Notes under the pieces: generated by a model
What the model was told of the DNA's origin: nothing
The model's database searches: none
The model's input: only the letters and a program-made list of their open reading frames with translations
Origin: Galeruca laticollis
Lineage: Eukaryota; Arthropoda; Insecta; Coleoptera; Chrysomelidae
DNA length: 64,000 nt
Direction of reading: 5' to 3'
Assembly: GCA_963921935.1 (NCBI GenBank)
Contig: OY998175.1
Coordinates: 264,423,709-264,487,708 of the forward strand
Program-made: the position numbers and the translations under genes
Shown: in pieces, positions 41,291 through 52,192 of the stretch
How positions within the stretch are numbered: the stretch's first letter is position 1
Layout: each line of letters begins with the position of its first letter

Positions 41291-41560
41291 TTATCTTAAT
41301 AAATATTTTCCACAAAGAGTAGCAAGTAACTGAGCAACGGTAAGCTCTAGTTTTGGCAATGAAACTGTTTTTAGAGGCGCGACACGACTTTTTGCGCAAA
41401 GCAGACAAACTAAAATAGAGTCAATAGTTTCAACTCTTGGAAAAATGGCAGTGTCATAGCCAACTTCACTACTGTCACTAAAACCATGCAATTCACACCT
41501 AGTATATGTATCTGCAAGAACATACCTAGGTATTGAAATTTTTTTAGTTTGCTTGTACGT
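41291..41560 (-). pseudogene. BEL/Pao RNase H fragment, copy 2
   Basis: H-G-F-S-D-S-S-E-V-G-Y-D-T-A-I-F has the RNase H aspartate, and V-A-P-L-K-T-V-S-L-P-K-L-E-L-T-V-A-Q-L-L contains the following glutamate. The frame continues a little upstream of 41491. Confidence 0.8.
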
Positions 41561-41593
41561 TATTACAATGTTTTTACTAAAATTTGATGCTAC

Positions 41594-42706
41594 TTAATTT
41601 CTCTTTGCTACGTTTAATAATTTTTTAGAATCCCTACATTGTTTATCAAACCAAGGTTTAGCCTTACAACTATTATTGGGGTTCAATGGTTGTGTTTTTT
41701 CCATGTCTAGAAATCTTGTTGTCAGTCTGATTGCCTCATGTATTTGTCTATCCAAACTTTCCACAGTATTTAAGTTAATATCAAAGTCATAGTTGTCTAT
41801 GATATTTCTGTAGGATTGAAGTTTTGTAGGGTCCCATCTAATCAGGTGTTGATTATAGCTGTGTGGGGTCGAGTTGATTTGATAGAGATTATTTTCTAAG
41901 GTTACTAAGCAGCCCAAATGATCAGAAATGAGTGTTTCACTAATAGAGAAGTTTGAAATAGAATTTTTGTTATTAAAATTAGCCCAAACCAAGTCAATCA
42001 CACTACAGCCCGTGTGCCCTATGTGAGTGTATTTACCTTGGTAATCATCATACCTGCCGTTTAGAACGAAAAAACCTAAATTTTCTAGTGCTTCTACAAG
42101 TAGTGTACACCGTACATTAATCACGTTGTCCATTGTGTCGCTGCCTTCTAAGAGGAGATCAAAGTTCAGGGGATTGCTTTCCCCAGAGCCAATGAGATGA
42201 CCTATCCTTGCATTGAAATCGCCATATATGATAAACTGATTATTACGGTATGTAAAGGTTAAATTTCTAGTCGTTTCTTCCAACATTTCTATACAGGTGC
42301 AATCGTCCAGCACCGGTTTGAGATACACAATACCTAAAATAATGAAACATAAATTTAATCTTACAAATATCCACATATTATTTGAATTCACAATATTTAC
42401 AGTTTCAAGACCCGTAAAGTGTTTTGCTACAAGGAGGTAGATACCTCCGCTTCCTCTTCCTCGTTGTTTGTCTTCCATCACTTGACTATGGAAAAAGTTC
42501 TATTCTATCAAATATGAAGGCAGCTTAGGTACTGATTGTGTAATCCAGGTCTCCACAAGACCAATGATAGGAAAACTATTCAATTGTTCAATGTCCTGTG
42601 TTTCAGAGCCATTTAAGGTATTTATCCCTTGGCAGTTCCAAAATCGTAACTGAAGGTTGTTTAGTTTACCGCTACATTTTTTGTTACTTCCTTTTTTTTG
42701 GTTCAC
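41594..42706 (-). pseudogene. LINE endonuclease
   Basis: The first frame (42500-42706) begins R-F-W-N-C-Q-G-I-N and has I-G-L-V-E-T-W-I-T, the N-terminal active-site region with its glutamate. The frame 41594-42481 continues with I-I-Y-G-D-F-N-A-R-I-G, T-H-I-G-H-T-G-C-S-V-I-D-L-V-W and I-S-D-H-L-G. All main motifs of an apurinic-type endonuclease are intact; one stop separates the two frames. The expected connector to RT follows (F-D-K-Q-C) and then the sequence ends. Confidence 0.85.
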
Positions 42707-42870
42707 TACTTGTTTTCTTCACCGTTGACATTGGTCCGTCGAAGTCGTTACAATTTAATTCGTAGAGTTATTTGAGATATGGTTTTGGATGTACTGAGTT
42801 GTTGATTCCTCTAGCATATTTGTGTTTTTGTTCCATTTCCACAATTTGATATCCAATTCTAACTGATTTT

Positions 42871-43443
42871 CTATTGTTCCTTTCTTCTTTTGCTTTGGCT
42901 CTTATTTTTTTCAATTTCCATTTCATCTTTTGTTCTGTCATTATTTATATAAATCTTATTTTCTTCCATATTTTTCAATTTATATTTATTTTTCATTACT
43001 TTTAATTTTTCGGCACTATTTCCAAATTTGACTAGGCAAGTTTTAAATCCTAATTTATGGGCAGATTCTTTACTAACGTCTGTTTCTAAATTTTGTTTTA
43101 TAAAGCTTGTAGTCACTTCTTTAAGTGCATCTGGATCGTTAGTATCTAAGGTTAGTCCCTGTGTAACAATGTTGTCAACTTTGTTTTCTTTTTCTAGCTG
43201 CTCAATTCTATTTTTAGTGAATTGTAGCTCTTTTTTTATTTCTTTATTTTCTTGGTACATTTTGGACATCCTATTTATCTCTTCGTCCATTTGTCTAGAT
43301 TCCTTCCCATTTTCTTGCTGTTCTTTTCTTAGCTGTTTTAATTCGATTGTAGTTTGTGCTACTTGAGCTGTCAGATTTTGCATCATACTTAATATTCGAT
43401 CTATTTTTTCTTCGTTTTTAGGCCTAATTTTAATTGGTGTCAT
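42871..43443 (-). CDS. LINE ORF1-like coiled-coil protein
   Basis: 190 open residues, rich in K, E and N. Heptad-like hydrophobic spacing runs from about residue 15 to 95 (coiled coil), followed by a more globular segment (E-S-A-H-K-L-G-F-K-T-C-L-V-K-F) that resembles the nucleic-acid-binding domain of insect LINE ORF1 proteins. It is next to the endonuclease on the same strand. Confidence 0.65.
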   Translation of the reverse strand: MTPIKIRPKNEEKIDRILSMMQNLTAQVAQTTIELKQLRKEQQENGKESRQMDEEINRMSKMYQENKEIKKELQFTKNRIEQLEKENKVDNIVTQGLTLDTNDPDALKEVTTSFIKQNLETDVSKESAHKLGFKTCLVKFGNSAEKLKVMKNKYKLKNMEENKIYINNDRTKDEMEIEKNKSQSKRRKEQ

Positions 43444-44253
43444 CTTTATGTTCTCATTTCTGCTGAATACTTTATCATCTACCTCTCTTCCACGCTTCTT
43501 ACTAGTATCATCCGACGCGCATTTGAAATTGAGGTATTGTTATGTACAATTTGAATCAACATATCGTAAAATGTAGGTCAAATTTTTACATCCTCAATAA
43601 ATTGTGGAAGGTGGGAAGTTACTCTGACTTCGAAGTAATAGTACAGAGGCTGTGAAGTGGTGAATGTGCCCTGAAATGCTGACACCAATTATACTCAAGA
43701 ATAGGTGCGAGCCTCGTAGCAGGAACGTAATCAATAAAGTGTCTTCATACAATATCATTGGTTGGTTTATTATGACTAATACTGGTACTTACATAGAGCG
43801 GAATACGTTACACTTACTAACACATAACTATAAAAACTATTCTGATTTTAAATTTTACATAACCTACACTAACCTACGTATACTATTTTTAACTACTACA
43901 ATACTATATTACTGTATATTTCACTATATATGCACAATCAGCTGGTCGACGGCTTATATTCTATGAAGATAAAGGTGACGTGATTTTAGTCAAGGTGAAT
44001 TCCATGGCTGAAAGCTGTATTTGCATAAAATATGATTTGGTTTGTATATTCTTGTTATCGCGCGTTGTTTACAATATGCTTGGAATAACTTTTAATTTGA
44101 AATACTAATCGTATCATGACCTCCATGTTTCAATTTCTATAATTCCTAAAATTATTTATATAGGGATTCGCTACAAGGTGGCTGCTGGTAGCCGTGCTGC
44201 CTTGTGGATCGCTTCTTCGTCGTCCAGGTTTACAGATTCGACTGTCATGCATT
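43444..44253. other. Spacer, nothing assigned
   Basis: A 100-residue frame at 43664-43966 has no recognised motif. Part could be an LTR but no partner copy is present. Confidence 0.4.
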
Positions 44254-44484
44254 TTAGACTGGTAAAATTTCACAGAAAGTATCAAATGCGTTTTGTAGAT
44301 CTTGGAATGTTACCCTAAAATGCTCGATATTATCGTCATTGGACTGTGACGCTGCAAAAAGTGCTGCCTTAAAGACCTCAGTAATACGCCCCGCACATAC
44401 CCCGCGTTTAGCAGTGAGTCGCCCTAATTCAGTATCAATTTCGAAAAAAAAGAGGAAATTATTTAACAAAAATTTTGTTATCAT
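44254..44484 (-). pseudogene. Possible BEL/Pao gag N-terminus
   Basis: The 76-residue frame contains L-T-A-K-R-G-V-C-A-G-R-I-T-E-V-F, a pattern like the R-G-x-x-K-x-x-L-T-R-F start of BEL/Pao gag, followed by acidic residues. It may be the 5' part of the copy at 39.4-41.6 kb on the same strand. Weak evidence. Confidence 0.4.
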
Positions 44485-44877
44485 TAAAAGTTCAGTTTAT
44501 TATTACGAAATTTGAAAGCAAGTCTACTAACTGAAAATTACAGTTTTTTACCACTACAAAAACTAAAAATGGTAGTTTTGATACTACGGAAATTGAAAGC
44601 TGTGGTGAATTCTACTAGGTATTAGTTACCAGAAAATTTATGGAAAGTTGTATTATTTCACAACGAAATTGTGAATGTAGTTGTTACTACTACAAAAACC
44701 GAAAATTGTAGCCTTGTGCTCCGAAAATTCAAAGTTGTTGTTTTTTTACTATGTTAGAAATGTGTAAGTAAAATATTATGAGACAACTGAAATGAAATTA
44801 AAATTAATTTTCAAATTTGTCAACCGAAATAACTTCCAGTTCTCCTGCACTATAGATTGTTTTCTGAAATCATTCAA

Positions 44878-45110
44878 CTGTCTCGACCCTAACTTCGTGG
44901 AATCTACTAATATTACTGTCTTAAATGAAACTTATTGTTTCTATATTATTCCACAATATATTGAAAAAAATTTTAAGAATTACATTTCACTCTGACGATG
45001 ATATTCAATTTCGAAACAATTGTCGAATTTCTTAGAATTTTAACCATTTTTCTTAATATATTGTGGAATTATCTAGAAACTGTAAGTTTCATTTAAAACA
45101 GTAATTATTT
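44878..45110. repeat. Penelope-derived palindrome, short
   Basis: AACTTCGTGGAATCTACT and TTAAATGAAACTTATTGTTT match the Penelope 5' repeat region. The block TTCCACAATATATTGAAAAA (44949) returns inverted at about 45045-45068, giving arms of ~75 bases around a hammerhead-like core. It ends TTTCATTTAAAACAGTAA. Confidence 0.75.
44975..45040 (+). ncRNA. Hammerhead-like motif in the short palindrome
   Basis: CTGACGA (44992-44998), GAAACAATTGTC (45013-45024), with AAGAA and TTCTT able to form an outer stem I. Stem II (GA...TTC) is poor. The same order as in the Penelope terminal repeats. Confidence 0.45.
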
Positions 45111-45884
45111 TCCTAATTTTGAAACGATCGCGGCTCGATTGACCATATTTTTATGTCTAAGCACCAACGAAATTTGCACAGTAAGAATATCGCGGACTGT
45201 AGATTTATCAACGACCAACTGTAGTTTCTTGTTGTCCATAATTGTATGTTTAATGTTTAGTGAATGCAATGTATTATTGCCTCTACGATGATTTATGATT
45301 ATGCCATATTTACTTGAATTTACTATATAACTTGAAAGTCAAATAACTTTCAAATTATCCAACTTCCACACTTTTATTGAAACATTTCGATTTATGCAGA
45401 GGCCCTCCCTCATATCTGTAAAACATATGAAATAAATATGATGTGAGGTCTATAAAAGAGCTTCAGGAATAAAAAAGATATTGGAAAATGTCAATAAAAG
45501 TTTCCCGTCATATTTGCGAATAAGAACAAGCTCGCGTTTTATAGCGTTCGTCTGATAACGCAGAAAATGAATCAAAAATTGAAATGTTTGCTAATAAATA
45601 CAATGGAGCTGGATAAATTATGAACAAAAGCTGGAAGCTACTATCAGCTACGCTCGTATTGGAGTTTGTCGTCGTAGAAGATTCCAGAGGCAAATGCATG
45701 AAATTGTAATATTGCGAAGAAATTGATGATGCTTCGCCTAAGTGAAATGATAAGCAGTATGCTTTTAAAAAGAATAATTTGGAAAACTAGGAACATGACA
45801 TTATGATGCTAGTCTCTCAAATATGCAGAGTAGTAGTTGATTTATAGTGGAAGAATAAAATATCAGAGAAATGCATAGTACTGT

Positions 45885-45935
45885 TTTAAATGAAACATAG
45901 ATAATTCCACAATATATTGAAAAATGTTATAAATT
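45885..45935. repeat. Isolated Penelope-end fragment
   Basis: CTGTTTTAAATGAAAC and AATTCCACAATATATTGAAA match the ends of the palindrome at 44878-45110. Confidence 0.6.
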
Positions 45936-46269
45936 CATAGTATTAAGAATTAAATAGAGTTCGTTTCTGGCAACGAATGTGTGAACAGTATTTGTATCAG
46001 CTCCTATATTTTTCAAATTTAACAGTATTTATTGATTAAAGTTGAACTCAATTACATACAGTATAGTGAATATTAGTGCTCCTCCATCGGACACGTACGT
46101 CAATTTTGACTAATACCACATAAACTCGTGAAAAAAATCTGTTTATTTGTAATTAACCTGCATCATTTTATCTACTTACTACAAAACCGGTCGAATTTCG
46201 CAGTTTTTCAAGTGATTTGATAAATATAAATTGGAATACAGACCCGCATTCAGGCACCTAGCAACAATT

Positions 46270-47537
46270 ATGGAAATTATATCCGGCGAGACTTCTGACT
46301 ACAGAAGTTCTCAAAACACCTACTCCTCAATCACCAAACAGCTTTCAAAAAAAGACCAAGCAATAATTTTTCCCGCAGGTAATAATGGAAGAATTCAGGA
46401 TTATTTAATCCCACTTGGAGAAATTATCCAATCAAAAAATATTTTGTTTTCTTCAAAATTATCTCACAACCGGATGTGTATATACTTAGCCAGTACCACG
46501 ATAGTCGATAAATTCATGACCGAACATGATGGAAAAATTAAAATAAATGGCGAAATTGTACAGGCCAGAAGACTTGTCCCACCAACAGTTCGACATATAC
46601 TATCGAATTTGAGCCCTACAATACCTCATAATCTGATAATAAATGAGTTAAATAATTTAGGCATCAAACCACTTTCCTCGATGTCATTTTTAAGAATAAG
46701 CTCAAATCTTCCTGAATACAGTCACATATATAGTTTCAGACAGCAAGTATTCATAAGCCCGCCAACAAACTCATTACCTGAATCGATTTTAGTAACACAC
46801 GACAGCACCTCCTATAGAATATTTCTCTCAGACGATTCTCTAATATGTTACTCTTGTAAAAACTCAGAACACTTAACAGTTAATTGTCCAATACAGTCCG
46901 TAACACCAAATAGTCAAACCAATACATCTCACTCACATACTGCACAATCTGAAGTACCTCTCAACAACCCGCGATCAGCTAGCGTCGAGGCGAATTCCCA
47001 GCAGTATAATATCTAACCAAAAACTCTCACCACAATCCCCCCCACAACCCCCAATAACATAGAAAAACCTGAATCATCCCCAAAAACAATTATCTAGAGA
47101 AGTTTCTGTATCTCAGAATGCGTCAAAACGTACATTTGATGAAATCCCCGCAACCTGATGCCGAAGAGAACACATTGCAAACAGATCCTTTTAGCAAACC
47201 AACTGAAACAATCCTCAAAAAATCAAAAAAGAAAAAAGACGCAGCTTCCACGTCGGCACTTATGGAACCCGTAAGACATACTATCGCTGAACAGAACCCT
47301 CCTTTTGTTCTGGACTTCGATCAAATATCGGACCTCCTTGGAAATGTATACGGATCCCCCGATCCCGTAAGCATACTTAAAGACTACACAACAGACTTCA
47401 CCGCTCTAATACACATGCTGACAAATATTTACCCAGATTTCAAAGACAGATGCATAAAAACTAGATGTACTAAAAAAGAAACTTTTAATACATCTCCAAA
47501 TGACCTCAGACACGGAGGCCTTAGAACCAGATGGTGA
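46270..47537 (+). pseudogene. I-type LINE ORF1
   Basis: The first ATG is at 46270 (MEIISGETSD). The frame to 47016 contains a central domain and one knuckle C-Y-S-C-K-N-S-E-H-L-T-V-N-C (C-x2-C-x4-H-x4-C) for RNA binding, then a Ser/Thr/Pro-rich end with a stop at 47014. The frame 47118-47537 looks like a continuation (basic, then acidic) rather than a separate gene. Confidence 0.75.
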
Positions 47538-47576
47538 TTCCTCACAACGATCCAGCTATTAACTTTCCCGTTCAAT

Positions 47577-48537
47577 ATGTTCACTTCAATTTTACAGTGG
47601 AACCAAAATGGTTTTATTGACAAACTTCCGAAGCTACAACATATATTAGACCAATATAAATCCGAAATAATATGTTTCCAGGAAACTAACTTGGAAGACG
47701 ACAAAGTTCAAGATTTAAGCCAATATCAGAAAGTCTGCAAACATCGTAATGATTCTCCGAGAGCAAGTGGCGAAGTAGCAATTCTAACACTTAATACCAT
47801 CGAAGCTAAGGAAATTCCTCTGCAATCAAACCTAGAAGCGATTGCTATCAAAATTCACGATAAAAACGACATCCACATCTACAATATATATTTCCCACCC
47901 GCACTTCCACTCAATCAACAATATTTTTAATGATTTGCTAGAGCAGATACCTCAATCGAGAATCATGGTAGGGGACTTTAATGCACATAACTCCAACTAG
48001 GGGTCATCCTCTTTGAACACTAAGGGTAAAATCGTAGAACAAACAACTGATCGGCAAAACTTTGTTATTTTGAATGATGGAAGACCTACTAGATTCAACA
48101 TTCAAACTGGAGACTCTTCGTGTATTGGTCTTTCGATCTGCGATCCAACATTGTTACCATTGCTAACTTGGGTCAGACTAGACTACACATACAATAGCGA
48201 TAATTATCCAATCATTATATATAATAACTTCAACAGTAGTAGTGACAGCCCCATCGCTTCCGCATGGAATCTAAAAAATGCAGATTGGGATATTTTCTCA
48301 TCCTCAATTGAAGATAAAATCGAATACTGTACAGTTTGTTCTGACATAGACGAATCACTAAAGCACTTTACAAATATGATCATAGATCCCGCAACTAAGT
48401 CAATCGGAAAAATAAACTATCATTATAAGAAAAGCGCTGTGCCATGGTGGAACAACGAATGCAAAACCGCCATAGATGCTAGCAAAAACACCTTTAATAA
48501 ACATAAACGATTGAAAACAGTACAATGCAAAGTATAA
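47577..48537 (+). pseudogene. I-type LINE endonuclease
   Basis: 47577-47930: I-L-Q-W-N-Q-N-G and I-I-C-F-Q-E-T-N-L (active-site Glu), then I-Y-N-I-Y-F-P-P. After stops, M-V-G-D-F-N-A-H-N is readable at about 47965-47995. The frame 48013-48537 holds the later part, where the normal S-D-H is S-D-N. A single TAG follows F-N-A-H-N-S-N. Confidence 0.8.
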
Positions 48538-48846
48538 TTTTTGAAACTGCGCGCAAAATTCCGGTAAACAATAAAAAACGCGAAATGCAAATCATGGGCT
48601 GACTACGTATTATCACTAAATTCAGATACACCAATAACCGAAATAAGGAAAAAAGTAAGAAGAATATCTGGCATAGAAGGCAATAATAAAATTAACAGAC
48701 TTGAGGTCGAAGGCCACACTTTAAACAACTATGACATAGCAAATGCCCTCGCTAATATCTACGAACATAGTTCCAAAGAAATCAACCAGAACACATCACT
48801 TAACTATCACAAAGATTTCCAAGATCAAAACAACTTTGATATTAGG

Positions 48847-50274
48847 GTGGAAAGAAATGATCCACTAAATTTACCTCTGACCAAGGCAAAATATCACGAA
48901 GCATTATCAAGCTTCAAAGATTCCTCTGCTGGACCTGATCAAATTCCTTCAATTTTCCTTAAGCATTTTCCCGAAAGAACTCATCAACATCTACCCCAAT
49001 TATTTAATATTATCTGGTTACAGCATAAATTCCCAAAAACGAGAGTCGCTAATAATCCCCATACATAAATCTCGAACTCCGAAATCAAATCCCCACTCTT
49101 ACCGCCCTATTTCGCTCACATGTATCATGAGCAAATGAATAGAAAAGATGATTAACAAGAGACTATGGAGACTGGAAAAACGCAAAATAATAATACTGGA
49201 ACAGAGTGGCTATAGATCAGGAAGATCAACGTTAGATAACATCATTGAACTTGAAAGCGAAATCAATGAAGCGTTTGCACTAAAAAGTAAATGCTTAACG
49301 ATGTTCTTCGATATTACTAAAGCAATCGACACCATCTGGCATAACTATATTATTAAACAGCTACATAGTTGGGATATGCAGGGACATTGCCTATTCTTTA
49401 TCACAAACTTCCTACAAGACAGATCGTTTAAAGTTAAAGTGAACAACACAATGTTTGACTTAAAATTTCCAAAAAACTGCATTCCACAAGGTTCTGTACC
49501 AAGCCTGACCTTATTCATAATAGCAATGAACGATGTTCTACAAGGATTAAAAACGCCACTTGAAGCACACTTATATGCCGATGACCTGGTCGTTTACTGC
49601 AAAATTAAGAACCTTAAAAACAGTCATAAAATCGCACAAGAGTTCCTCTCCCATTCAGAATATTGGGGACAGAACGAACAGGCTTCATCTTTTCAACCGA
49701 GAAATCGAAACTCATCATTTTTTGAGAAAATAAAACTCCAGGGCGCGTAAATCTACGCTTGTATGGTAAACTTTCACAAACTGAAACATCTGTTACATTC
49801 TTAGGAATGACTTTTGATGAATCTCTTAACTGGAAATGCCACATAAACAATCCCCTCCAGACATGTCAAAAACTACTAAACCTCTTAAAAATGCTAGCTA
49901 ATAAAAATTGGGGTGCTGATCGAGAAACTCTGCTGTTGCTTTATCATACATTAATCAGGTTCAAATTAGATTACGGTTCAATTGCCTATACGACAGCGAC
50001 TAAATCACCCTTAAACCGGATGAATAGCATTCATAACACGGCCCTACGCATAATAACAGGGGCATTCCGCACTACACCAGTTGAAAGCCGATATGGTGAA
50101 GTTGGAAAACCATCGCTAGAAGACAGAAGAATGTACCTGAGTCTAGTGTATGCAGCTAGAATAAGGCAAAATCTCTTCAACCCTACCAGTAAAAATTGCA
50201 CCACAGAAAACTTCCCCAACCTGTTCCAAAAGCCAAGAACCTCCAAACCTTACTATGTCCGAATTAATAACTAA
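48847..50274 (+). pseudogene. I-type LINE reverse transcriptase
   Basis: 48847-49068 has D-S-S-A-G-P-D-Q-I-P-S-I-F. 49148-49750 has S-G-Y-R-S-G-R-S-T-L-D-N-I, F-F-D-I-T-K-A-I-D-T-I-W (motif A), I-P-Q-G-S-V-P-S (motif B) and H-L-Y-A-D-D-L-V-V-Y (motif C, intact). 49759-50274 is the thumb (T-F-L-G-M-T-F-D-E-S-L-N-W). Catalytic aspartates are kept; frame breaks near 49070 and 49745 inactivate it. Confidence 0.85.
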
Positions 50275-50337
50275 CTATCAAAACTTGACTACTCACTTCC
50301 AGAATGTTATCTCAATGAACTTAGTTCAATTCCACCC

Positions 50338-51249
50338 TTGCAAATGAAAACTCCAACTGGCATCACCAGTCTTTATTCCTATAATAAATATCATGAAAAC
50401 TCCTACATTATTAGATCTATGCTAAACAGCATACTAGAAAAGTTCCCTGCCTACTTCCACATTCATACTGATGCCTCAAAGTCTTCTAATAAAGTCGGAG
50501 CTGCGGTAGTGACCATAACCTCGACCCACATGTTCAAGCTATCAACAACTTGCTCTATCTAGTCAGCAGAGCTGTATTCACTATATGAAGCATTAATCCT
50601 CATAAATGCATCTGACGCACATTCTTTGGGATTCCCTCAGCGCAATAAATGCTTACAAGGCACTTGTCCAGATCATCCCATTGTGACAAAAATAAAATAA
50701 GAACTCTACACTGCCGAACAAAGCTATAAGAATGTTATCTTCATATGGATAACATCCCATATAGGAATTCATGGTAATGAAGAAGCAGATAAATACGCCA
50801 AAGAAGCCGCAGACAGTGAGACAACCGAAACTATTAGACTATCAGTCAGTGCAGATATAAAATGTACAATAAGATCTAAAATAAATAGTGCGTGGGAAAA
50901 TCGGTGGAAAAGTGCTACATCCAAGTTGAATGAAGTAAAAAAGTCAATAAAGCCCTGGTCTGCGTTACCTAAAAATCGTCGAGACCAAGTCCTACTGACT
51001 CGACTACGCCTAGGCCACACTAGGCTAACACACAGTCATCTTTTCAGTAAAGATCCTGAACCAAAATGCAAATATTGCAATGAACTACTTTCCGTGAGAC
51101 ACTTACTCACTCAGTGTCCGCAATTAGCAGCGAAACGACAACAGGCCCAACTTCCTTCTTGTGAACTTGCAGACATATTAGGATCATCATGTAATGTGCA
51201 CAGTTTAAAAAATTTTCTCAAATCGATAGATGTTCTGAGAATCATATAG
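50338..51249 (+). pseudogene. I-type LINE RNase H and C-terminal zinc motif
   Basis: I-H-T-D-A-S-K-S begins RNase H. A TAG at 50560 interrupts S-A-E-L-Y-S-L-Y-E-A-L. Downstream H-I-G-I-H-G-N-E-E-A-D-K holds the last catalytic Asp. The frame 50926-51249 carries R-L-G-H-T-R-L-T-H and C-K-Y-C...R-H-L-L-T-Q-C-P, the terminal zinc-binding motif, and ends at 51249. Confidence 0.85.
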
Positions 51250-51712
51250 ACATTATTTTATTTATAACTTACTTCTTTTCGTAATCCATAATGACGCTAA
51301 TGACCCACGCGGTTGATGCGTATTATTAAATAAAAAAAATAATCAAATAGTACAAGTTTTCAACTCAATGATTTTGACGGATACTTTCGTGTTGTTGTAG
51401 GTTAACTATGTGGACTGCGTGACTTTCCGTTTATCTTCGATGGGATATTGGAATGAAGGACCAGTCGTAATTTTGAGAAACGTATAATATAAACACTTAA
51501 ACAGAGCAATAAATTATGAATAGTGTGAATCAATCTTGCATAAGGTTGATTCGCTAGTAAGGTAACAAAGGTAGTTGTTCACAGATATCAGATGCTCTTA
51601 TCATAAATATGTATTTTTCTCCTATTACCATAGAACTAGTACACTAATAGTTAGCTATGTTGTATTTCGCGTAGTAATCCAATAGATATTTTCATACTTT
51701 TTGGTAAAATAG

Positions 51713-52188
51713 AGTAATGTTTTTCTCCTTCATTTAAAACAGTTTATCCTGACGAACAAAGTAGGTTCACTAACTTAATTTATTTATTCACTAAACTATT
51801 CACTAATTTATATTATATACACAGTATATGCACTTAAACTAATTTATCTAAACACTTCACTACTGTCTGTTTACTTAGACTTGATTTTATATTTAATTGT
51901 TCGCTGTTTATATCACGAGATCACTTTATAAACTAAACTTCTCCCGCTGTTCGGTCCTTTATATATAAGTGCCTGTTTTACTAGATAATTCTAGATTGCG
52001 GCTTACACAAAAACATTTGGCTCTCTGGAATTTTCTAGATAAGACTGGTCACAAAAACAATTTCTAGATAAGATAGTCACAAAAAACAGTTCTAAGAAAA
52101 CGCTGCGCATGCGCCAAAAATCCAACTTTCATACATGGCATAGACAGAGTCGTATTCAGGGACTACACTAGTGTGCTATTTCGTAACA
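51713..52188 (-). repeat. Solo LTR of the gypsy-type family
   Basis: 476 bases matching the LTRs at 4849-5889 and 14061-14500, with AGTAATG at the start (TG changed to AG) and TTTCGTAACA at the end. ATAG flanks both sides (51709-51712 and 52189-52192). It shows recombination between two LTRs after insertion. Confidence 0.9.
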
Positions 52189-52192
52189 ATAG

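Larger units (their letters stand above)
39454..41560 (-). mobile_element. Second BEL/Pao fragment (RNase H to integrase end)
   Basis: RNase H (41291-41491), integrase (39901-40764) and the C-terminal domain (39454-39636) are in the normal order on the minus strand, but parts between RNase H and integrase are missing or decayed. It differs clearly from the copy at 16.5-20.3 kb. Confidence 0.8.
41594..43443 (-). mobile_element. LINE fragment: ORF1 and endonuclease only
   Basis: A coiled-coil ORF1 and an endonuclease are present on the minus strand. RT is absent and the copy ends next to BEL/Pao RNase H, so its 3' part was deleted after insertion. The clade cannot be settled without RT. Confidence 0.75.
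46270..51345 (+). mobile_element. I-type LINE with RNase H, full coding span
   Basis: ORF1 with a zinc knuckle, endonuclease, RT (Y-A-D-D), RNase H and a C-terminal C-x2-C...H...C motif are read in order on the plus strand. RNase H after RT marks the I/LOA side of LINEs. The tail is A-rich (TTAAATAAAAAAAATAATCA, ~51325-51345). Frameshifts and stops are spread throughout. Confidence 0.85.

Noticed and set aside
47429..47704. 91-residue minus-strand frame and similar antisense frames over LINEs and LTR elements
   Set aside because: Shadows of better supported coding sequence on the other strand.
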